Assembly (NCBI RefSeq): GCF_023716925.1
Contig: NZ_JAMQQG010000297.1
Location: forward strand, 1 to 34,177
DNA: 34,177 bases
Reading direction: 5' to 3'
Source of the DNA: Frankia sp. R82
GTDB taxonomy: Bacteria; Actinomycetota; Actinomycetes; Frankiales; Frankiaceae
Made by a program: the position numbers and the translations under genes. The notes beneath the pieces were generated by a model, which made no database searches, was not told where the DNA came from, and saw only the letters and a program-made list of their open reading frames with translations. Shown here piece by piece: positions 7,416 through 14,410 of this stretch (within the stretch, counting starts at the first letter, position 1; the number at the start of each line of letters is the position of its first letter).

Positions 7416-7693
7416 GCGGTGCCGCGTCGGCGCCGCATCGTCTCGGCCAGCTCGTCCACGGTGACCTCTTCGCCGCGTGCGAGCTCCGCGTCGGACTGCG
7501 CGAGCCGGCGCATCGTGGCCGGATCGCTGAGGATCGCGAGTGTCTCCTCAAGCTGTTTGAGGTCCTCGACGGCCACGAGCACGGCCGACGGATGGCCGTG
7601 GACAGTGACGGTCACCCGCTCATGATGGTCGTGCACGCGGCCGACGAGTTCGGACAGGTGCGACTTCACCTCACCCAACGGCAACGTCGTCAT
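7412..7693 (-). CDS. Phd/YefM (RelB-type) antitoxin
   Basis: The 93-residue protein begins MTTLPLGEVKSHLSELVGRV, the canonical Phd/YefM DNA-binding start, followed by HHERVTVTVHGHPSAVLVAV and a C-terminal acidic helix region (LEETLAILSDPATMRRLAQS, then ELARGEEVTVDEL) that should bind the toxin. ATG 7693 is chosen because the family begins with this M-T-T-L-P-L pattern; the open frame continues upstream but is unrelated. It precedes and overlaps the RelE gene by four bases. Autoregulation is likely, and two direct TGACC-type sites overlap the start. No ribosome site is obvious, so the transcript may have a very short leader. Confidence 0.87.
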   Translation of the reverse strand: MTTLPLGEVKSHLSELVGRVHDHHERVTVTVHGHPSAVLVAVEDLKQLEETLAILSDPATMRRLAQSDAELARGEEVTVDELAETMRRRRGTA

Positions 7694-7709
7694 GACCAGA
7701 AATATGACC
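7692..7709. promoter_or_regulatory. Direct repeat at the antitoxin start
   Basis: ATGACC occurs at 7692-7697 and again at 7704-7709, 12 bp apart (about one helical turn), on the plus strand overlapping the antitoxin start codon. This is a possible operator for the Phd-type antitoxin; the motif is short. Confidence 0.3.
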
Positions 7710-7781
7710 AAACCTGGCGGCGATGTCGACCGTAGGCCAGACCTTGCAGGGTCGAGCCGACTGGAGCGTCCCGGGGGCTGA

Positions 7782-8918
<1,137 letters not shown>

Positions 8919-8940
8919 GAGCACTGCTCCTCAGCTGATT

Positions 8941-8991
8941 GATGTTACCGAGTCACATCACACTAGCATGGTGATGCGACTCGGTAACATC
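8941..8991. promoter_or_regulatory. Paired TetR operator sites in divergent promoter region
   Basis: GATGTTACCGAGTC (8941-8954) is repeated exactly as its reverse complement GACTCGGTAACATC (8978-8991). Each arm extends into a 19-bp imperfect palindrome of its own: GATGT...ACATC at 8941-8959 and GATGC...ACATC at 8973-8991. So two operator copies lie in opposite orientation, one towards each gene. TACACT at 8994-8999 could be the -10 of the tetR promoter; it lies 7 bp before the ATG, which would give a leaderless transcript. Confidence 0.8.
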
Positions 8992-9005
8992 ACTACACTG
9001 GCCGC

Positions 9006-9581
9006 ATGGCTCGGTGGGCGCCGAACGCGCGAATGCGACTGGTGGAGGCCGCCGTCGACCTCTTCACCGAGCAGGGGTATGACGCGACGACGGTCAGCCA
9101 GATCGCCGAGCGGGCTGGCGGGCTGACCAGGACGACGTTCTTCCGGCACTTCGCCGATAAGCGTGAGGTGCTCTTCGCCGGTCAGGACGTGCATCGCCAG
9201 GTGCTTGCCGACGCGATCGCCGCCGCGCCCGATTCGGCCACGCCGCTGGAGATGGTGGCGTCCGCCCTCGACGCGCTCACCGGCTGGTTCGGTGACGATC
9301 GGCGCGAGTTCAGCACCCGGGTCCGGGCGATCATGGATGCCAACAGCGAGCTGCGGGAGCGCGCCGTGTTCAAGCGGGTCGCGCTGGCCCAGTCGGTGAC
9401 CGACGCGCTGCACGAGCGGGGGGTACCGGATCCCGCCGCCGGGCTCGCCGCCGACCTCTGCGTCCGCGCGTTTTTCGAAGCGTACGAGCGGTGGGCCGAT
9501 CCGGCCGGTCCGGCGTCGTTCACCGATACGGCTCGGCAGGCGTTCGACGAGCTGCGGACCGCGCTGGCGACGCTTTCCTAG
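9006..9581 (+). CDS. TetR-family transcriptional regulator
   Basis: This is a 191-residue TetR repressor. MRLVEAAVDLFTEQGYDATT, VSQIAERAG, LTRTTFFRHFADKREVLFAG covers residues 10-58 and is a textbook TetR helix-turn-helix. The C-terminal helical domain (residues 70-190) contains the DALTGWFGDDRRE and FKRVALAQSVTDAL segments common in actinobacterial members. The start ATG at 9006 has no ribosome site and lies just after a possible -10 hexamer, so the mRNA may be leaderless. Paired inverted operators at 8941-8991 suggest it represses itself and the epimerase-like gene read in the other direction. Confidence 0.88.
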   Translation: MARWAPNARMRLVEAAVDLFTEQGYDATTVSQIAERAGGLTRTTFFRHFADKREVLFAGQDVHRQVLADAIAAAPDSATPLEMVASALDALTGWFGDDRREFSTRVRAIMDANSELRERAVFKRVALAQSVTDALHERGVPDPAAGLAADLCVRAFFEAYERWADPAGPASFTDTARQAFDELRTALATLS

Positions 9582-9603
9582 GCCAGACGGACTCCGGGCC
9601 TGA

Positions 9604-9664
9604 GCGCCCCGGCACTGATCCGACGGTGCGTGGACATCAGGTGCCTCGTCCGAGCTGGTGACGG
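9604..9664 (+). repeat. Degenerate repeat shared with 10701-10767
   Basis: This segment aligns to 10701-10767 with about 80% identity and one 6-bp gap that keeps frame. The two read APALIRRCVDIRCLVRAGDG and VPALVRRCAEAGRLAVVRAG in the same register, which suggests remnants of one duplicated coding sequence. I do not recognise the family. Confidence 0.45.
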
Positions 9665-9734
9665 GTGCGGGCCTCGGTCGGCGGATAGCCACCGGCAAGC
9701 GGCGGGCGTGGAGTCGAGCGGGCGCCGGCCGGCC

Positions 9735-9980
9735 GAGGCCACCACCGACAGGGCCCCTGGCTACCCAGGACTCCTCGACGAGCTACTCCCGAGGCCTGCC
9801 ACGTCGACGCCGCGCGGAAGAACAACCGGATCGAAACCGATCACGGCCGCCTGAAAGCCCGGCTCCGGCCCATGCGCGGCCTGAAACGGCTGCGCTTCGT
9901 CCAGACAATCAGCGCAGGGCACGCCTTCGTCCACAACATCCGCCGTGGCCACTACGAACTCGCTGGCGGCGCCGACCCGG
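9735..9980 (+). pseudogene. IS6-family transposase, C-terminal fragment
   Basis: The plus strand reads EATTDRAPGYPGLLDELLP, then after a frame change near 9785 CHVDAARKNNRIETDHGRLK, ARLRPMRGLKRLRFVQTISA, GHAFVHNIRRGHYELA. This matches the last 80 residues of the IS6 transposase family, including the final catalytic Glu region (NNRIETDHGR). It is closely similar in content to the minus-strand copy at 6266-6945 but in the opposite orientation. No terminal repeats are visible. The upstream part, 9582-9734, has no recognisable gene apart from the degenerate repeat at 9604-9664. Confidence 0.8.
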
Positions 9981-10001
9981 TGGGCATATCGCACAGCCTC
10001 C

Positions 10002-10427
10002 TCAGTGGGTGTGCGCGATGAGGATGTCGCAGGGGGCGTGATGGGCGACGTCCGCTGCGATGCTGCCCAGGACTCGGGTGACGCCTTGGACGCGTTTGTT
10101 GCCGACCACGATGATGCTCGCCCCGAGCTCCTCGGCGACACTGACGAGCACGTCGGCCGGCTTGCCGAACTCCGAGCGAGCAGTGGCCGTCAGGCCGGCG
10201 AGGTCGGCCGGGAGATCTTCGATCGCCTGTTCGGCCATCTTCAGTGCGGCATCGCTCGCGGACAGGTCGAGTTCATCGCCGGGCCGGCCCACCTGCAACC
10301 GGTCGGTTGAGCTGAAGGCACTCACGACGATCAGCTCATGCCCGAGGGCGAAGGCGAGCGCCGCCGCTCTGGCCGCGGCTTTGCTCGCCGTGTCACTTCC
10401 ATCGACGCCGACAACAATTTTGCCCAT
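10002..10427 (-). CDS. Universal stress protein (UspA family)
   Basis: The 141-residue single-domain protein starts MGKIVVGVDGSDTASKAAAR, the first strand and helix of the Usp alpha/beta fold, with the Asp that contacts nucleotide. It ends with the segment ELGASIIVVGNKRVQGVTRVLG, then SIAADVAHHAPCDILIAHTH. The phosphate-binding pattern G2xG9xGS is only partly kept (VGNKRVQGVTRVLGS), so ATP binding is uncertain. The ATG at 10427 is preceded by AGAGG at proper spacing. The gene directly follows a broken MaoC-like gene on the same strand (11-bp gap), suggesting it was once the second gene of an operon. A cytosolic stress role is inferred from family only. Confidence 0.87.
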   Translation of the reverse strand: MGKIVVGVDGSDTASKAAARAAALAFALGHELIVVSAFSSTDRLQVGRPGDELDLSASDAALKMAEQAIEDLPADLAGLTATARSEFGKPADVLVSVAEELGASIIVVGNKRVQGVTRVLGSIAADVAHHAPCDILIAHTH

Positions 10428-10437
10428 CTCGCACCTC

Positions 10438-10673
10438 TCATGGCCTGCGCGCAAGTGTGACGGTAGCCGTGCCCGGCATGACGTACCGTCCGTGCTGGTT
10501 GGTTACCCAGTCTCGATTCCGCCGACGCTATCGCCGTTCTGGTCGAGGTGCTTGCCGGTCACTCGTCCACTCGGCCGGACGACGTCAGAAAGGGTGATGT
10601 GGAAGAGGTACTGCCCGTGAACGCGCGGGAGAGTGCCGGCGTCGCCCATCCAGTTCGTGAGCGACTGCCGTAC
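10438..10673 (-). pseudogene. MaoC-like acyl dehydratase, C-terminal remnant
   Basis: The minus strand reads VRQSLTNWMGDAGTLPRVHG, QYLFHITLSDVVRPSGRVTG, KHLDQNGDSVGGIET. After a one-base frame change near 10505 it continues WVTNQHGRYVMPGTATVTLA, RRP and a stop at 10438. The LTNWMGD start, the GRVTGKHLDxNGD core and the final NQxGxxxMPGTATV are the typical end of MaoC-type (hot-dog) dehydratases that act on enoyl-thioesters. The N-terminal half with the catalytic Asp/His is missing. The universal stress gene starts 11 bp beyond its stop. Confidence 0.75.
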
Positions 10674-10700
10674 GCACCGGCGCCTGGGATCCACGCCCGA

Positions 10701-10767
10701 GTGTCCCGGCGCTGGTCCGACGGTGCGCGGAGGCCGGGCGCCTCGCCGTCGTCCGAGCTGGAGACGG
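10701..10767 (+). repeat. Degenerate repeat shared with 9604-9664
   Basis: This is the partner of 9604-9664. The frame VPALVRRCAEAGRLAVVRAG continues with GDGGVDTARTFVVDRAGL, which looks once-coding, but I recognise no family. The remaining stretch from 10768 to 11111 shows no gene; it ends in the leader of the small gene at 11112. Confidence 0.4.
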
Positions 10768-11111
10768 CGGCGTCGACACCGCGCGGACCTTCGTCGTCGA
10801 CCGGGCTGGCCTGGACCCCGCCGGCGGGACCTCGGAAGCACGGACCGGCAGTTCCCAACCGCGCTGGCCCGCACATCATCCGGCCGCGGAGTGGCACCAC
10901 ATGACATCTACCGCGGAGGGCATCCGCAGCTGCGGTTAGGCGGGATTTGGCCGCCATCGGTGTGGGATTGGCCTCGCGGGATGACCACGACACACCATAT
11001 GCCCGTGCGGCCTGACACCCCGGGAGGCGCGTGACTCGGGTCCACGGGGCTGCGTAAGGATTTTCCTCGCACGAATCAAACCGATCTCTTCCCTGTCCCA
11101 AGGAGGCTCCC

Positions 11112-11360
11112 TTGACCGACACGAACACCTACGCGTTCGTCGACGCTGACACCCTCGATGTCCGGATCATCCGTGGTGAGGCTGACACGGAGGGCACCAT
11201 CGTCGGCCGCCTCGACGCCGCCGGCCTCCCCGCCCTCAGCGAGGCCGCCGACAAGCTGCTCGCGACCCTCGGCGTCCGCTCCGTCAGCGACTGGCGCGAT
11301 GTTGAGGGTGGCCTGTTCGCCGTCGTCGAGGAGACCACGGCGGTGCCGACGGCCGGCTGA
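11112..11360 (+). CDS. Hypothetical 82-residue acidic protein
   Basis: This is an intact small gene of unknown function. It starts at TTG (11112) with a strong AAGGAGG ribosome site six or so bases upstream, and is followed three bases after its stop by a long hairpin, so it looks like a stand-alone transcription unit. The product is acidic, with no membrane segment or signal peptide. It reads DTNTYAFVDADTLDVRIIRG, then IVGRLDAAGLPALSEAADKL and SVSDWRDVEGGLFAVVEE. The pattern suggests a compact beta-rich first half and an amphipathic helix around residues 38-52. Short acidic actinobacterial proteins of this kind are sometimes regulators or toxin partners, but no such claim is supported here. 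Confidence 0.72.
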   Translation: MTDTNTYAFVDADTLDVRIIRGEADTEGTIVGRLDAAGLPALSEAADKLLATLGVRSVSDWRDVEGGLFAVVEETTAVPTAG

Positions 11361-11362
11361 CC

Positions 11363-11411
11363 GGCGACCATGAGTGCCCCGGCCCGGATCCAGGCCGGGG
11401 CACTCGTCGCC
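11363..11411 (+). terminator. Long hairpin after the small gene
   Basis: GAGTGCCCCGGCC (11372-11384) pairs perfectly with GGCCGGGGCACTC (11393-11405) around an 8-base loop. GGCGAC (11363-11368) pairs with GTCGCC (11406-11411) outside a 3-base bulge. There is no U-tract, as is usual for actinobacterial terminators. Confidence 0.75.
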
Positions 11412-11573
11412 CGGATATGGCGGTGGGGGCCGGCGGGTGCGATCGGGCGGCGAGCGGGATGTCCGCCGGGACTTCGAACCCGAGGCGGGTATGGCGGGGG
11501 CCTGTGCGGGATCGTCGACAACGGCACTGAGCCGGACCGGAACGCCGCGCCGCTGAGCGGCCCGAAGGGCCCG

Positions 11574-12190
11574 TCATGTCCCCGAGGCGATAGTGCGGAT
11601 CACCGAGGAGCTTGGGATCGGCTCCTACGTCACGACACGCACGCCGGACGCCGACGGTCAGCCTTATGGGCAGCTCGGCTGCCTCGCCCAACCACCCGAA
11701 CCCCTGGCCGCACGACCGCGATCACACATTCGTGGTCCTCGCGGCCGAGTTCCTGCGCGACGCGGTCATCGACCTGAAACGCGTGTGGGAGGCGCGGGGC
11801 CGGGTGTCACGGGCGGTCTGCGAGGTCGTCGATGACGGCGGTCCGAAGATTGCTTTCCGGTGATCATCCGGTTGGCGACCGGCGCCGTGGTCGGCGTGGC
11901 GGCGCTGTCACGTTTCCCCCTTTCTGCGACGGCCGGGCCTGCAACACCGAGGACTGGTTCGCGGCCGCCAGGGTCGTCGGCCTGGGCGCCAACCTGGAGA
12001 TGGCCGCGATCCACAATGCCCTGCCGGCCCTGTCCGATCTTCCCGACGACGTGACGCTCGCGATCAGCGCCTCCTCCGGCGCGGTCGTCGAGAAGCTGCT
12101 CGAGGTCGCCTGCTCCCTGCCCGATCGTGGCCGCCCCGTCGTGGAGATCACCGAACACGAGTACTGCGCCGCCCGCTCCGGCTTCCTCCT
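11574..12190 (+). pseudogene. GAF-EAL cyclic-di-GMP phosphodiesterase, decayed
   Basis: Across several frames the plus strand reads VPEAIVRITEELGIGSYV and later DGQPYGQLGCLAQPP (end of a GAF domain), then FVVLAAEFLRDAVIDLKRVW and EVVDDGGPKIAF. The EAL entry follows as IIRLATGAVVGVAALSRFP, then DGRACNTEDWFAAARVVGLG, ANLEMAAIHNALPAL, LPDDVTLAISAS and VVEITEHEY. These are the ordered motifs of an EAL phosphodiesterase (QPIVDLATGxVVGVEALxRF, then VEITEH). The E of the EAL signature is missing here (VAAL), and the frame breaks at least three times (near 11700, 11872 and 11925). The gene stops abruptly after the ITEH motif, so half the EAL domain is lost. Confidence 0.75.
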
Positions 12191-12775
12191 GACAGGGGGA
12201 CTCAACCGGTGCCCGGGGATGCGGACCCTTCGGTGCGGTGACGAACCACCGCACCACGGTGGATGATGTTCTGGCGGGCGTGCTTCTGACGCCTGAGATC
12301 GCCGGGGCGGCGTTGGTCGACCTGGCCCGGGCCGGCACAGCCACCGTCGTGCCCGAGCATCTGCTCACCGCCGAGGGCCTGCGAGAACTGCCGCGAGCCG
12401 ATGCGGCCGGTAGAGGCGACGAACCGGTGCGTCAGGAACCGCCCGGTATGCGAACCACGTGTTCGATTCGTCAGGTGATGTTCCTGGGGCGGGCGCCCTG
12501 TGGTTCGAGCCGGCGGACGACGGTGTCCCGGCGGGTGCCGTGGCCGTGTGTGGCGGCGTGCCAGAGTTTGCCAACTCGAACCCAATATCTCCCACGTTTT
12601 CTAAACGTACGGTCTCTTTTGTCGCGACACAATGACCGCGATCATCACAACCGGGTCCATGGCCGGCCCTGTCGCGTTCGTGGCGATCTCCGCCGGGCGA
12701 CTGTTCAACCGGGCGCGCGGACATCCGAGACGGTCCGACCGCATGATCGAGAATGGTTCCGGCTCCTGGTCCTTC
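12191..12775. other. Region without a recognised gene
   Basis: A short open stretch at about 12238-12420 (VDDVLAGVLLTPEIAGAALV, then TATVVPEHLLTAEGLRELP) looks once-coding but matches no family I know. ACGTTT and AAACGT form an inverted repeat with a 3-bp centre at 12594-12608. The rest has scrambled frames. Confidence 0.4.
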
Positions 12776-12804
12776 TTGACACGGAGCGGCGTAAGGACTA
12801 AAAG
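12776..12804 (+). promoter_or_regulatory. Predicted promoter for the secreted protein gene
   Basis: TTGACA (12776-12781) and TAAAAG (12799-12804) are separated by 17 bp, a good match to a housekeeping sigma-70-type promoter. It would start transcription near 12811 and leave a leader of about 145 bases before the GTG at 12956. Confidence 0.5.
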
Positions 12805-12813
12805 TTCGACGTG

Positions 12814-12932
12814 GATGCGGCTTGATAAGCGCTGATGCGGCCGCATCTGCGGACCTTGTGCAGCGTCGCACAACCTGCGTTTCCCCCTCGGACATGGTTC
12901 TTCTGGTGTGCATGGGCGCATCTGCCCGCATC
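12814..12932. promoter_or_regulatory. Cluster of GATGCGG half-sites in leader region
   Basis: GATGCGG occurs at 12814-12820 and 12834-12840, and its reverse complement CCGCATC at 12841-12847 and 12926-12932. The middle two form the 14-bp perfect palindrome GATGCGGCCGCATC. The cluster lies between the predicted promoter and the secreted protein gene and may bind a regulator. Confidence 0.45.
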
Positions 12933-12955
12933 ACACCCCTGACGCTAAGGTTGAC

Positions 12956-14026
12956 GTGAGAGCACATCTGTTCGTGCGTGCGCGCACAGCGGGAACCGGC
13001 CTCATCCTGGGTGCCGCGCTGGCCGTGGCCATACCGACTGCGGCCTACGCCAACACCGTGGCCGTCACGGTGAAGACACCCGGGGCTACCAGCGGCCCCT
13101 CGACCGCGAACTCCGAGATCTCGACCCACGCGGACTGCAGTAGCGGCCTGATCTCCGGTGGTGGAATCAACCAGGCCACCGGTACCGGCAACGGCAACCA
13201 TGTGATGGGTACCTCGCCCAGCTCGAACGGTACCTCCGAGTACACCGGTTCCACCGGGGTCGTCGGCACCGACGTGACCCACTGGCTCGGGATCGGTGGA
13301 AGTGGTGGCCAGGCTTCCAGCTCCTTCTCCACGACCCCCTTCGCGGTGTGCTTCACCAGCACTCTGATCAATCACACCCAGGTGGTCATGAACAAGGTCA
13401 ACGCACCCACCACGGCGACGACGGTGGGTCGGGTCACGGCCACCTGCCCGGCGAACACGATCCTGCTCGGCGGCGGTGCGCGGGCCACTCCGGCCAGCGC
13501 CGGTGACGTCAAGCCGATCGCCAGTTTTCCGACCTTCAACAACTCGGCGCATGACTTCGGTCTGAAGGCCGCGGCCGACGGCGAGACCAATCCCGACTCC
13601 TGGACCGCGGTCGGGTGGGCCAACGGCACCAACAGCACCACCGAGACCTATGCCTACGCGATCTGCAGCGGAAGCGGCATCAACATCAGTGGTGTCACCG
13701 TGAAGGTGCACTACAGCGAGGCGAGTGGTCCGACCACGGGAAGCACGGGCCAGAAGGTGACGGTCAACTGCCCCAGCGGGGACGGGAAACTGATCAGCGG
13801 GGGTGCCGCCATCAGCGGAGGCAGCGTGACCACGACCGACTTCGCCGGACCGGGCTCGGGCGGCGACCACCTCAACGGAAGCTTCCCCAGCGACTCGAGC
13901 GGTAATCCGGTCAGCGACGGGACCACCGCGGCGGCGTACTGGACTGCCTTCACCCACACGGGGGGCATGAGCTCACCGAGCACCTACTCCGACGCCTGGG
14001 CGCTGTGCGCCAACGACGGCGTCTGA
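12956..14026 (+). CDS. Secreted protein with three Cys/Gly/Trp repeats
   Basis: The 356-residue protein has a Sec signal peptide: MRAHLFVRARTAGTGL, a hydrophobic stretch LILGAALAVAIPTAAYA and probable cleavage before NTVAV. The mature part consists of three repeats of about 90-110 residues. Each has a Cys, then a Gly cluster (LISGGGI, ILLGGGA or LISGGAA), a central Trp region and a closing Cys (AVCF, AICS or ALCA), suggesting one disulfide per repeat. Serine, threonine, glycine and asparagine dominate. I chose GTG 12956 because AAGG lies just upstream and the signal peptide begins there; an ATG at 12908 would put an odd Cys/His-rich stretch before the signal. Its role outside the cell is unknown. 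It ends in a hairpin at 14051-14084. Confidence 0.85.
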   Translation: MRAHLFVRARTAGTGLILGAALAVAIPTAAYANTVAVTVKTPGATSGPSTANSEISTHADCSSGLISGGGINQATGTGNGNHVMGTSPSSNGTSEYTGSTGVVGTDVTHWLGIGGSGGQASSSFSTTPFAVCFTSTLINHTQVVMNKVNAPTTATTVGRVTATCPANTILLGGGARATPASAGDVKPIASFPTFNNSAHDFGLKAAADGETNPDSWTAVGWANGTNSTTETYAYAICSGSGINISGVTVKVHYSEASGPTTGSTGQKVTVNCPSGDGKLISGGAAISGGSVTTTDFAGPGSGGDHLNGSFPSDSSGNPVSDGTTAAAYWTAFTHTGGMSSPSTYSDAWALCANDGV

Positions 14027-14050
14027 GGACACACCCGACCTCGTGGTCCG

Positions 14051-14084
14051 CGGGCGGGCCCGGCACCGAAGCACGGCCCGCCCG
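14051..14084 (+). terminator. Hairpin terminator
   Basis: CGGGCGGGCC (14051-14060) pairs perfectly with GGCCCGCCCG (14075-14084) around a 14-base loop, 25 bp after the stop of the secreted protein gene. Confidence 0.65.
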
Positions 14085-14172
14085 AAACGTTGTCGCCTGA
14101 GGGCACCCGCGGTTCCGTAGCCGTGGAAAGGGCTCGTCCGACGACCTGAAACGGCTCCGCGCCGGGCAGCCG

Positions 14173-14236
14173 GCGCCGTGTCGGACCAGCGCCGTGTTGG
14201 ACCAGCGCCGTGTCGGACCGACGCCGTGTCGGACCG
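14173..14236. repeat. Four tandem 16-bp repeats
   Basis: Four head-to-tail 16-bp units occupy 14173-14188, 14189-14204, 14205-14220 and 14221-14236, each a close variant of GCGCCGTGTCGGACCA. The units differ at only one to three positions. They lie between two exported-protein genes, about 175 bp before the start at 14411. The surrounding stretch 14085-14410 has no gene but includes an unusual A-rich run at about 14348. Confidence 0.85.
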
Positions 14237-14410
14237 ACGATGTCCCAGCGAGGAACGCGGTGCACCGATCGGACCGCACCGTGTGCATACCCGGCTGGAC
14301 GGAGCCGGCAGGTCGCGCGTTTTCGTCGCGTTCGTCGACGGATCTGGAAAAAAACAATTCTGGGCCCTGGAGTCTTGTTTCGGGGTGCATAGCTAAGAGG
14401 GTGCTTGAAC

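Noticed and set aside
12365-13957. Minus-strand open frame of 530 codons
   Set aside because: It is antisense to the secreted protein, which has a signal peptide and Cys repeats; the minus reading is low-complexity.
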